A stretch of 15,645 nt of DNA, from contig JAEUQL010000026.1 in assembly GCA_016789295.1 (NCBI GenBank), positions 1-15,645 of the forward strand, read 5' to 3'. Positions 6,943 to 13,769 of the stretch are shown here, in pieces; the stretch's first letter is position 1; each line of letters opens with the position of its first letter. The notes beneath the pieces are model-generated. The model did not search any database, was not told where the DNA came from, and worked only from the letters and a program-made list of their open reading frames with translations. The DNA is from Blastocatellia bacterium (lineage in GTDB: Bacteria > Acidobacteriota > Blastocatellia > Chloracidobacteriales > JADJPF01). Position numbers and translations under genes: made by a program.

Positions 6943-8496
6943 ATGGTTAGTTTAATGTTTGTTTCCCTTTCGGGAGCCGAAAGAGGAAAAACTTATATAT
7001 TCGACAAAGAGGCAGTAGTAGTAGGAACTGACAGTTCCTGTGATTTACGCATAGGCAGTGATCTAGACGAGGAAGATATAGTTGTAGCCGAAATTCTGCG
7101 TCGTCCCACAGGTTTTGAGCTTACTCATCACGACCATGCTTTCACTATTTCCATAAACAACAATCAGCTCACCAAGTTGCCTTCAGGAGACACGGTTGAG
7201 CTTCAGGACGGTGACCTTATAGGTTTTCGCAGAAGCAATTCCAAAGAGACCCGCTATTCACTTCACGTCATAGAAGACAAATCCTTGGTTCCTGATGCTC
7301 CACAAAATCTTCAGATGCACCTTTTTCCTGAAGTGGACACTGTGGGCCACATACACCCACTTACTGCAACACGTTTTCTGAAAGGGCTTGCCACAAGTCT
7401 CTGGAGTGAAATCCCTAGACGCTTCAAAATGCTTACGCTCTTTATAGCAGGCTTTCTGCTTGTAGGTTTTGCTTTCTCCCTTGTCTATATACTCTATGAG
7501 ATCAGCAAACAATGGGACTCTATAAACGATCTCAATATAGAGAAAGAGCGCTATGAACAGAAGATCGAGAAACTTCGAGCAGAGAATGAGAAACTGCGCG
7601 AAGGCTGGAAGCGAGAAATAGAGAGAATAAATTCTGCTCAAAACATTACAGAAGCTTACAAAGGCGGTGTCTGTCTAATTCAAGGGCTTTACACATTTAT
7701 AAACCCTGCAACAGGAGCAAAGCTCCGCTACTTAGACAACAGCTTTAATAACAGCCCCATGATAGACAATCGTGGACAGTTGAATGTAAGCTTTGACGGC
7801 ACAGGAGCCGTCTTTTATGAAACCTTTTCAGGCACAGGCTTTGTAATTGAAGAAGGAAAGGTACTCACCAACAGACACGTTGTTCAACCATGGTGGCAGG
7901 ATGAGCTAGACAGAATAATCATCAATCAAGGTGGTAAAGCAGAACTCATAGAGCTTTATGCTTTCTTCCCTGGTACAAAAACACAATTCAATCTGAAAGT
8001 TGAAAAGCTCTCAAGCCAATACGACCTAGCCTATTGCTCATTTAACCAGGATTCGGATGTAGCCATTCCTGTTCTTCCTATTGATCCCACAAGTCAAGCT
8101 GCTGCAGTAGGGCAGCGCATAGTTGTACTTGGCTATTCTACTGGAATAGAGGGTCTTATACAGAGGTTGGATGACAAGATCAAAGCCCAAATAATGCGTA
8201 AAGCTTTCACACCCGACGAACAAGTACAAGAGGTAGCACGTCAGGGACTTCTCTACCCACTCACCACACAAGGCCACATAAATGGTTTGAATGCAGGCCG
8301 CATAATACACGACGCAGAGACTTCTGACGGTGGATCGGGCAGCCCCATATTCAATAGCGATGGAAAAGTTATAGGAATCAATTCAGCAATAACAGTTGGC
8401 CCGCGTGGCCCTGTCCGAGGATCAAATCTTGGGATTCCAATACTTTTTGCTATAGAATTGATAAATCCGGACAAGCACAAAGCAGAAGCAAACTGA
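6943..8496 (+). CDS. FHA-like domain / transmembrane / coiled-coil / trypsin-like serine protease
   Basis: A 517-residue membrane-anchored protease. Residues about 5-115 form an FHA-like beta domain (FVSLSGAERGKTYIF, VVVGTDSSCDLRIG), but the usual phosphothreonine-binding Arg, Ser-x-x-His and Asn-Gly positions are not conserved. One membrane segment spans about 163-187, preceded by EIPRRFK, so the FHA part should be cytoplasmic. A charged coiled coil follows (about 188-232), then a trypsin-like domain (about 240-510). Its triad is His312 (TNRHVV), Asp361 (YDLAYC) and Ser465 (GGSGSP). No PDZ domain follows, unlike DegP/HtrA. A second ATG four codons in (MFVSLSG) is an equally good start. A zinc-ribbon membrane protein gene lies 39 bp downstream. 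Role: probably envelope proteolysis controlled from inside the cell (inference). Confidence 0.88.
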   Translation: MVSLMFVSLSGAERGKTYIFDKEAVVVGTDSSCDLRIGSDLDEEDIVVAEILRRPTGFELTHHDHAFTISINNNQLTKLPSGDTVELQDGDLIGFRRSNSKETRYSLHVIEDKSLVPDAPQNLQMHLFPEVDTVGHIHPLTATRFLKGLATSLWSEIPRRFKMLTLFIAGFLLVGFAFSLVYILYEISKQWDSINDLNIEKERYEQKIEKLRAENEKLREGWKREIERINSAQNITEAYKGGVCLIQGLYTFINPATGAKLRYLDNSFNNSPMIDNRGQLNVSFDGTGAVFYETFSGTGFVIEEGKVLTNRHVVQPWWQDELDRIIINQGGKAELIELYAFFPGTKTQFNLKVEKLSSQYDLAYCSFNQDSDVAIPVLPIDPTSQAAAVGQRIVVLGYSTGIEGLIQRLDDKIKAQIMRKAFTPDEQVQEVARQGLLYPLTTQGHINGLNAGRIIHDAETSDGGSGSPIFNSDGKVIGINSAITVGPRGPVRGSNLGIPILFAIELINPDKHKAEAN

Positions 8497-8535
8497 AATC
8501 TCGTTCTATGAATATTAAAGACTAAGGAGTGTAAG

Positions 8536-9159
8536 ATGTTCTGTCCAGGTTGCGGCAAAGAAGAACAACAACCAAGTCAATTTTGTAGAGCGTGCGGAAC
8601 AGACCTACGCACTGTTAGGCTCTCACTAGAGAAAAATGACTCTCTAACTGCCTCAGCAGTGAGTGCACGCGAAGAGATCGGAAGAGCTATTGCTTCACGA
8701 CTTCAGCAGATAGAAAAGACAAAAGACTTGAAAAAAGTTGTTGAAGAAGTGCTACCAGAAGTTGAGAAGTTTCTCGAATCACCAGAAGAACGACGGCTCA
8801 GAAGGATAAGGGCTGGAATAATCACTGCAGCAATAGGCTTTGGAGCTACAATACTTATGCTCTTAAATCCAGGTATGGACCTGCCTTTCAAAGCTGGATG
8901 GCCAGCAGGTCTACTAGTATTTTTTATAGGGGTTGGTGTGGTTATTAATGGGAAGTTCTTCACTGTGCCTTCTAAAGAAGTTCCTAGTAGGCCAGAAAAC
9001 CTTTTCTCACAAAACTTCTCTGATCAGAAAATTAAAGTGAATACTCAAGAGCTTCAAGATTCCGAAAGGTTTTTAACCCCACCTCCATCTGTAACAGAGA
9101 ATACTACTCGTGAACTTCCAATAAACAGAGCCAAGATACCAAACAAAGCTATGGAGTAG
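8536..9159 (+). CDS. N-terminal zinc-ribbon protein with two membrane segments
   Basis: A 207-residue protein of unknown function. It starts with a zinc ribbon of the form CPGC-x10-CRAC (Cys3, Cys6, Cys17, Cys20). A helical, charged stretch follows (about 45-90, including EEIGRAIASRLQQIEKTKDLKK), then two hydrophobic segments (about 94-114 and 118-140) joined by a short Gly/Pro loop. The tail is polar and proline-rich. Such ribbon-plus-membrane proteins are frequent in Acidobacteriota, usually annotated only as zinc-ribbon proteins. The start is well supported by AAGGAG (8524-8529), six nt before the ATG. It follows the FHA-protease by 39 bp and is probably in the same operon. Its last 11 bp overlap the end of the convergent crotonase-like gene. 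Confidence 0.85.
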   Translation: MFCPGCGKEEQQPSQFCRACGTDLRTVRLSLEKNDSLTASAVSAREEIGRAIASRLQQIEKTKDLKKVVEEVLPEVEKFLESPEERRLRRIRAGIITAAIGFGATILMLLNPGMDLPFKAGWPAGLLVFFIGVGVVINGKFFTVPSKEVPSRPENLFSQNFSDQKIKVNTQELQDSERFLTPPPSVTENTTRELPINRAKIPNKAME

Positions 9160-9715
9160 AGCTTTTATGAAACACTGGAGTGCGTTTGTTTATAAATGCA
9201 CTCATGCCTTCACGCTGATCTGGGTGAGAAAACCTAAGAGCAAAAGCATACTTCTCTATCGTTTCAGCCTGCTCTTTGCTGAGCCTGCTGGCTCGCTCGG
9301 CTACATCTATTGCTAGTCTAATAGCAGTGAAACTGAGATTGTCTATATCGGCCATTTTCTGCTTAAACTCTTGCAAGGTCAAAGTATCGTTGACAAGACC
9401 TAGAGAGAGGGCTTGTTGAGATGAGATATCTTGTTGCAGTAGCATCAGTTCCATTACTCTTGCGGTTCCTATGCGTCTGGTCAAGTGATATAGTCCTGTG
9501 GTGTCTATTGGTTCATCTGTTGTAAATCGGAAAGTAGTTGTAGGAGAAGCAAATATTAGAGGAGCAAAGGTTACTGATAACAATTCTTCAAACTTTATAC
9601 TCTCACTGTTAATAAAGACTGCTAGCACATCTTTCTCAGTTATGCCTGTCAGTTGGTCAAGTTCAATCGGTTTGACAACTAGCCCTTCAGAGCTATTTAT
9701 GGAGAAGTTAAACAT
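9149..9715 (-). CDS. Shortened enoyl-CoA hydratase/isomerase (crotonase-fold) protein
   Basis: A 188-residue protein; complete crotonases have about 255-265. The C-terminal two thirds are clearly of this family: RRIGTARVMELMLLQQ, ISSQQALSLGLVND, and the closing FSHPDQREGMSAFINKRTPVF. The segment LLSVTFAPLIFASPTTTFRF matches the strand usually written as CDLRIAsedAtFg. The stretch that normally supplies the first oxyanion-hole loop and CoA-binding residues is absent. The N-terminus has only about 50 residues, so hydratase activity is doubtful. The frame is intact and the ATG overlaps the HIT stop as TAATG, implying coupled translation and a kept, functional gene rather than decay. It may be a partner subunit or a non-catalytic binder (inference). 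The family is sure; the activity is not. Confidence 0.75.
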   Translation of the reverse strand: MFNFSINSSEGLVVKPIELDQLTGITEKDVLAVFINSESIKFEELLSVTFAPLIFASPTTTFRFTTDEPIDTTGLYHLTRRIGTARVMELMLLQQDISSQQALSLGLVNDTLTLQEFKQKMADIDNLSFTAIRLAIDVAERASRLSKEQAETIEKYAFALRFSHPDQREGMSAFINKRTPVFHKSSTP

Positions 9716-10191
9716 TAGAAATATTTTTTAAGCCGTAGAAATGTGTTTCCAAGCATTTCTGGCAAAATTCTGGTTTCTCCTATTACCGAGGTAAAGTTTG
9801 CATCCCCAAACCACCTGGGTAGTATGTGCATGTGCAGATGTTCTGCTACACCTGCACCAGATGCTACTCCAAGGTTCATTCCAAGATTGAAGCCATCTGG
9901 TTTGTACTCTTGTTGTAAAACAGCCTGACATTTTTTGGTCAGATCCATCATCTCATCGCTTACCTCTTTTTCAATATCAGAAAATGAAGAGGTATGCTGA
10001 AAAGGTATCACAAGTAAGTGGCCACTAGTGTAAGGAAAAATGTTAAGAACAATATAGTTGAAACAACCCCGATAAACAATGAAAGTCTCTTCGTCTCGCT
10101 CCTCTTTCGGCAGGCGGCAGAAGACACATTCGTTATACTTCTTTTCTTTTGCGATATATTGATATCGCCAAGGACTCCAAAGATGATCCAT
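9715..10191 (-). CDS. HIT-family nucleotide hydrolase/transferase
   Basis: A 158-residue histidine-triad protein. The triad HLHMHILPRW places His at 118, 120 and 122, with His120 the expected nucleophile. A zinc-type CVFC pair (Cys22, Cys25) and the typical opening MDHLWSPWRYQYI are present, as in bacterial HIT proteins close to Ap4A phosphorylase and Fhit. Those enzymes cleave dinucleoside polyphosphates or adenylylated compounds. The frame opens upstream to a TTG at 10246-10248 inside the dismutase stop region, but the ATG at 10189-10191 matches the family start exactly. There is no clear ribosome site, and a strong hairpin lies 11 nt upstream. The stop overlaps the crotonase-like start (TAATG). 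Confidence 0.9.
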   Translation of the reverse strand: MDHLWSPWRYQYIAKEKKYNECVFCRLPKEERDEETFIVYRGCFNYIVLNIFPYTSGHLLVIPFQHTSSFSDIEKEVSDEMMDLTKKCQAVLQQEYKPDGFNLGMNLGVASGAGVAEHLHMHILPRWFGDANFTSVIGETRILPEMLGNTFLRLKKYF

Positions 10192-10202
10192 GGTTTTTGT
10201 AA

Positions 10203-10226
10203 GCTCTGGGTCTACAGACCCAGAGC
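10203..10226 (-). other. Strong hairpin between dismutase and HIT genes
   Basis: Perfect 10-bp arms GCTCTGGGTC and GACCCAGAGC enclose a 4-nt loop. The hairpin sits 11 bp past the dismutase stop and 11 bp before the HIT start on the same strand. No T-run follows on either strand, so it does not look like a full intrinsic terminator. It could protect the dismutase message end, act as a partial attenuator, or limit ribosome entry to HIT. Confidence 0.65.
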
Positions 10227-10237
10227 CTCTAGTGATA

Positions 10238-10981
10238 CTAACCACCAAAAGTGATCTTTGCTACTTGCTCGAATCTCTTATTTACCACTTCCCAATTGAC
10301 ATTGTCCATAAAAGCTGCAACGTAGGATGGAACATCGGGTCCAAATTGTCTTTGATAAGAGTGTTCATACATGTCCATTGCTAGTAGCGGTCTTCCTAGA
10401 GCATAGTTTACAGAGTGATCGGCTTGCCAAATGTTATGTAATGACCCATCTATAAGTGAGTACGTGAGCACTACCCAACCAGAACCACCAGCTAGTGAAG
10501 CACCAGTACCTCTAAACTCAACTTCCCAGGCTTCAACAGTACCCCAATTGGCTTTGATAGCATCAACAACTTTGCCTGCAGGCTTGCCATCACCACCAAG
10601 ATTATCAAAATAATGTTCATGAAGAATAACTGAGTTTGCTGCAATTATCTGCTCGCGCTTGAGTCCAGCACGTACAAATGGTGCAGAATCTTTTGTTAGT
10701 GAAGCCAAGTTCTCTTCAATCTTGTTCAGTTTTCCAACTGTACCAGTGTAGTTTTTTCCGTGATGGTTTGTGATCATTACTGCATCAAGGTTCTTTAGCT
10801 TTGCAGGGTCATATGGAAGCGGTTTTGGTTTGTGTGCTCCTGCAAACGCCGGTGGGCGCGAAGGAGCAGCAGCTTGTCCTTGAATATTTGCCCAAGCAGT
10901 TGTGCCTGGAATAGCTTCTGAAAGTGCAACACCCACTGTTCCTACAGTGAGTGTCTTCATTGCATCTCTTCTGGTAACCAT
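10238..10981 (-). CDS. Tat-exported Fe/Mn superoxide dismutase
   Basis: A 247-residue protein with an RR leader (TRRDAMKTLTVGTVGVAL, arginines at 4-5) ending near Ala29-Trp30-Ala31, as in Tat substrates, then a low-complexity Ala/Pro linker and the dismutase domain. Metal ligands are recognisable: His73 (NHHGKNY), His121 (LHEHYFD), Asp203 and His207 (MDMYEH). Gln186 (IWQAD) sits where the Mn-type enzyme keeps its active-site glutamine. Residues normally His and Tyr soon after the first ligand are Asn and Thr here by simple alignment. The frame reaches a TTG seven codons earlier, but GGAGG (10987-10991) five nt before the ATG fixes this start. Folded export with metal loaded is typical of Tat. 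It detoxifies superoxide outside the cytoplasm. Confidence 0.9.
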   Translation of the reverse strand: MVTRRDAMKTLTVGTVGVALSEAIPGTTAWANIQGQAAAPSRPPAFAGAHKPKPLPYDPAKLKNLDAVMITNHHGKNYTGTVGKLNKIEENLASLTKDSAPFVRAGLKREQIIAANSVILHEHYFDNLGGDGKPAGKVVDAIKANWGTVEAWEVEFRGTGASLAGGSGWVVLTYSLIDGSLHNIWQADHSVNYALGRPLLAMDMYEHSYQRQFGPDVPSYVAAFMDNVNWEVVNKRFEQVAKITFGG

Positions 10982-10986
10982 TTTTT

Positions 10987-10991
10987 CCTCC
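10987..10991 (-). promoter_or_regulatory. Ribosome binding site of the dismutase gene
   Basis: GGAGG on the minus strand, 5 nt from the ATG at 10979-10981. It rules out the upstream TTG as the start, and so keeps the twin arginines at residues 4-5. Confidence 0.8.
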
Positions 10992-11032
10992 AGTGATCTC
11001 AATTCTTTATTTTATTTGTTAGATAATAGCAA

Positions 11033-11060
11033 AAGAGCCTGAGAATGCTCCCAGGCTCTT
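11033..11060 (-). terminator. Intrinsic terminator after rpsA
   Basis: Nine-bp arms AAGAGCCTG (11033-11041) and CAGGCTCTT (11052-11060) with a 10-nt loop. On the minus strand the hairpin runs into TTTTGCTATT. It lies about 50 bp past the S1 stop and about 50 bp before the dismutase start, so it should separate S1 from the dismutase-HIT-crotonase group. The T-run is short, so read-through is likely. Confidence 0.65.
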
Positions 11061-11110
11061 GAGACAAAGATTTATACAGCTAGCAGGCTTTAACAATAAG
11101 TCTATAGGTT

Positions 11111-12889
11111 CTACTTCTCATCCTGATCGTTTGATGAACCGAGACTTGAAAACTGCGCTATCTCGCCCAAAGATGCCACAACATCCTGGTTTTGATAGTT
11201 GCTTATGTCTTCTGGGTCATTCTCCTTGCCTACTGCACGAGCAGAAAGACCTATCTTCTTCTGAGACTCGTCAAGTTTCAAGATCTTGAACTGCAACTCT
11301 TGACCAACCTGAACGGCTGCCTCTGGTTTCTCTACACGTTGATCGGATATCTCAGAGACGTGGCACAAGCCCTCAATGCCACCTTCTAGCTCAACAAATG
11401 CACCAAAGTTTGCAAATCTTGCTATTCGTCCTGTAACCGTGTCTCCAGGCTTGTGTGTCTGGAAGAACTTGTCCCAAGCATTTGGCTCAAGATCTTTTAT
11501 AGACAGGCTGATGCGTTTGTTAGCTGGATCGATGGTTGTCACTACTGCTTCAACCGTCTGACCCTTCTTGAGTACCTCTGATGGATGTTTGACGCGCTTT
11601 GTCCAAGAGATGTCTGAAACGTGTACCAGACCATCTATACCTTCTTCTATCTCAACAAATGCACCAAAATCAGTAAGATTCCTAACTTTACCGTGCACTC
11701 TTGATCCTATGCTGTAACGGCTGGCAATGCTGTCCCATGGGTTGGGCATTGCTTGTCTGAGTCCAAGGCTGATCCTTCGGTTCTGGCGATCTATGTCTAA
11801 GATCACTGCATCTACTTCTTGGCCAGTCCCAACCAACTTCTTCGGATTCTTTGCACGTTTTGACCAGGTCATTTCTGAGACGTGCACAAGCCCTTCAACA
11901 CCTTCTTCTATCTCAACGAAGGCACCATAGTCAGTCACAGATACTACCTTGCCCTTGACTTTGGCACCTATCTCATAGCGTTCGTGTACCGTGTCCCAAG
12001 GGTCTGGGAGAAGCTGTTTGTAACCAAGGCTTACGCGCTCTTTGTCTCGATCAAACTTCAAGATCTTAACTTGGATAGTCTCGCCTACTTTGAAGACATC
12101 GTTTGGATTCTGCACGCGACCCCAAGATATGTCTGTCACGTGCAACAGACCATCTATGCCGCCAAGGTCAACAAACACACCATATTCGGTAATGTTCTTT
12201 ACCTTTCCTTCCATTACAACATCGTCATCAAGTAGATCAAGAGTACCAGATTTGACTTTTGTGGACTCTTCCTCAAGAACGACTTTGCGCGACAGCACTA
12301 TGTTTGAACGGCGACGGTTGACCTTAAGAACCCTGACTTCTATCTCCTTGCCTTTGAGTACATCAAGATTTCTTATAGGCTTGACATCAACTTGACTTCC
12401 AGGGAGGAAGCCACTTATTCCGCTAAGGTCAACTTTCAGACCACCCTTTATCCTCTCAACAACTCTGCCACGTAGTGTCTCCTTGCTGTTATGAGCTTTC
12501 TCTATGGCATCCCAACGCTGCAAGTGTACAGCCTCGGCACGCGATAGCTCTACATAACCTTCAGGGTTCTCAAGCTGTTTGACCATTACGGCTATCTGAT
12601 CGCCTGGTTTGACAGAGATAGTTCCATCGAACTCTGTAAACTCTTCTTTTGGCACTATTCCTTCTGACTTAAAACCGATGTCTATGATAACGCCACGATC
12701 AGAAACTGTTATTACACGACCGTTTACAATCTCCCCAGGGGTGATTGTCGATTGTGACTCGAAATTCTCTAACAGGGCACCGAAGTCTTCACTGCTAGCA
12801 GTCGAGTTTTGTGCGGTTTTATTGTTAACCTCTTTCTGGTCGGACTTCTCCGCGACTTCAGTTCCGACCGGGTTTGGGTTACTTATCAT
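11111..12889 (-). CDS. rpsA: 30S ribosomal protein S1
   Basis: A 592-residue protein with six S1 RNA-binding repeats at about 50-115, 138-205, 225-293, 310-380, 397-466 and 482-553. Repeats three to six carry the standard form (for example YGAFVEIEEGVEGLVHVSEMTW), while the first two are more diverged, as is normal for the ribosome-docking end of S1. An acidic, Ser/Asn-rich N-terminal lead of about 45 residues and a 40-residue polar tail flank the repeats. S1 sits on the small subunit and helps capture and unfold mRNA. The ATG is preceded three codons upstream by an in-frame TAA, so no earlier start is possible. AGGAGG (12902-12907) lies 12 nt away, longer than usual. Confidence 0.96.
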   Translation of the reverse strand: MISNPNPVGTEVAEKSDQKEVNNKTAQNSTASSEDFGALLENFESQSTITPGEIVNGRVITVSDRGVIIDIGFKSEGIVPKEEFTEFDGTISVKPGDQIAVMVKQLENPEGYVELSRAEAVHLQRWDAIEKAHNSKETLRGRVVERIKGGLKVDLSGISGFLPGSQVDVKPIRNLDVLKGKEIEVRVLKVNRRRSNIVLSRKVVLEEESTKVKSGTLDLLDDDVVMEGKVKNITEYGVFVDLGGIDGLLHVTDISWGRVQNPNDVFKVGETIQVKILKFDRDKERVSLGYKQLLPDPWDTVHERYEIGAKVKGKVVSVTDYGAFVEIEEGVEGLVHVSEMTWSKRAKNPKKLVGTGQEVDAVILDIDRQNRRISLGLRQAMPNPWDSIASRYSIGSRVHGKVRNLTDFGAFVEIEEGIDGLVHVSDISWTKRVKHPSEVLKKGQTVEAVVTTIDPANKRISLSIKDLEPNAWDKFFQTHKPGDTVTGRIARFANFGAFVELEGGIEGLCHVSEISDQRVEKPEAAVQVGQELQFKILKLDESQKKIGLSARAVGKENDPEDISNYQNQDVVASLGEIAQFSSLGSSNDQDEK

Positions 12890-12901
12890 TAACGTTTACG
12901 G

Positions 12902-12925
12902 CCTCCTAGCGACTTATGCAATAAG
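12902..12925 (-). promoter_or_regulatory. rpsA ribosome binding site with adjacent small hairpin
   Basis: On the minus strand AGGAGG (12907 to 12902) is spaced 12 nt from the rpsA ATG. A small inverted repeat CTTAT-TGC-ATAAG (12913-12925) ends five nt before it. S1 genes are often controlled by S1 binding its own leader; nothing more specific can be read here. Confidence 0.4.
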
Positions 12926-13270
12926 CTGGTGCAAATAGGTATGCTAAAAAATATAGTTTTGAAATTTTAATTGATAGTGAAAAGATATGATTACCTAAGT
13001 CTATTCTACTTTCAAGATAACCGAGCTATTTTAGCAGCTAAAACAGCACTCACCAACCTGAAATCACCTAGAATCCGGAAGTTGCCTAAAGTTATCAACC
13101 AACCCCTCTATTTCTACTGTTTCTGAGTATCACCTCACTGCTACTGGTCGCTACTCGAAATACCTACAACGTTTCTGATGATATTGCCCGAAAGCAGTTA
13201 GAGCAGAAAACCAGCAATAGAAGTAGGTGAGTTGATCAAGGATATCCTTTCTAGAGACTCAGGGTAGCAA

Positions 13271-13300
13271 AGTCTACAATCGGCTAAATAGACTTGTCAA
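13271..13300 (-). promoter_or_regulatory. Candidate promoter reading toward rpsA
   Basis: On the minus strand an exact TTGACA (13300 to 13295) is followed after 18 nt by TAGACT (13276 to 13271), a four-of-six match to the -10 box. If used, the rpsA message would carry a leader of roughly 370 nt including the inverted repeats at 13130-13230. Closer promoters in the AT-rich 12940-12990 segment are also possible. Confidence 0.3.
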
Positions 13301-13354
13301 GCTTTAATTCGGTTTTACATTTAGTTTGACCGAATAAAACCTGCTGCAAGCTAT

Positions 13355-13368
13355 CGCGCTTTAGCGCG
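13355..13368. repeat. REP-like stem CGCGC-TTTA-GCGCG
   Basis: A perfect 5-bp GC stem with a TTTA loop. With one bulged base it extends by CTA/TAG-type pairs to about 13351-13373. It is one of three stems in this spacer closed by the same TTTA loop, with CTTTAG as the common core. Confidence 0.5.
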
Positions 13369-13392
13369 GGTAGATAAGGTGGGTTTGTCTTA

Positions 13393-13402
13393 GGCTTTAG
13401 CC
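13393..13402. repeat. REP-like stem GGC-TTTA-GCC
   Basis: The second stem with a TTTA loop, 24 bp after the first. The arms are only 3 bp here, so it counts mainly because the CTTTAG core recurs. Confidence 0.35.
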
Positions 13403-13503
13403 ATAAATTTTGATTGCTATGTAAAAGAACAAAGCTTATACTAGGTGAATTTCAGGCGAAGATACGGCCCAAAGGATTTACACCTTAGCGGTTCGCGCTT
13501 GTT

Positions 13504-13539
13504 TCTGATAAGTAAGTATTTTGCCTTTAGGCTATCAGA
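13504..13539. repeat. Stem TCTGATA...TATCAGA enclosing GCC-TTTA-GGC
   Basis: The third CTTTAG-core stem, GCCTTTAGGC (13523-13532), is abutted by TATCAGA (13533-13539). That arm pairs perfectly with TCTGATA (13504-13510), leaving a 12-nt bulge on one side. It is the largest of the three elements. Confidence 0.45.
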
Positions 13540-13553
13540 CTTGCGGGCTGCCA

Positions 13554-13580
13554 TAACTCATTGAGTTAATAGTTGAGTTA
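13554..13580. promoter_or_regulatory. Operator-like palindrome TAACTCA-T-TGAGTTA with a third half-site
   Basis: A perfect 7-bp inverted repeat around one central base (13554-13568), then a further TGAGTTA (13574-13580) in direct orientation with the second arm, 12 bp on. Three copies of one heptamer in 27 bp suggest a protein-binding site, but no promoter or gene start is close by on either strand. Confidence 0.35.
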
Positions 13581-13769
13581 TTTGGTCTTACTGTCCCTCT
13601 ACGCGCACTCTCCCGTGTTGATGATAACTTCACAATTACCATATTTGCTTTTTATCATTCTTTCTTTTATTTTGTCTATACTTTCTTCTTATTTTTTCTG
13701 TTTTTTACCCGGCGATGGCTTGCTTAACTCGGCTCTAAAGAAGCCCAGACTGCGCAATCCTAAGGAGGT

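Larger units (their letters stand above)
12890..13769. other. About 880 bp without a convincing gene, rich in palindromes
   Basis: No frame here has both a normal start and recognisable protein sequence. The stretch holds the rpsA leader, nested short inverted repeats at about 13130-13230 (TCACCT/AGGTGA and TTTCTG/CAGAAA), the palindrome AAGGATATCCTT (about 13239-13250), ATTCGGT/ACCGAAT (13307-13335), three TTTA-loop stems, a TAACTCA/TGAGTTA palindrome and a pyrimidine-rich tract. I checked by eye for tRNA arms, tmRNA, RNase P RNA, SRP RNA and common riboswitch cores and saw none. It may hold degenerate REP-like elements and possibly a structured RNA. Confidence 0.6.

Noticed and set aside
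11638..11940. Near-identical DNA segments repeated in the S1 gene
   Set aside because: They are the expected internal S1-domain repeats (domains four and five), not a separate repeat element.
13090..13230. Plus-strand frame of about 46 codons encoding a hydrophobic then charged peptide, ending TGA at 13228-13230
   Set aside because: There is no ATG, GTG or TTG start in a sensible place and no ribosome site; it is more likely a by-product of the leader sequence.
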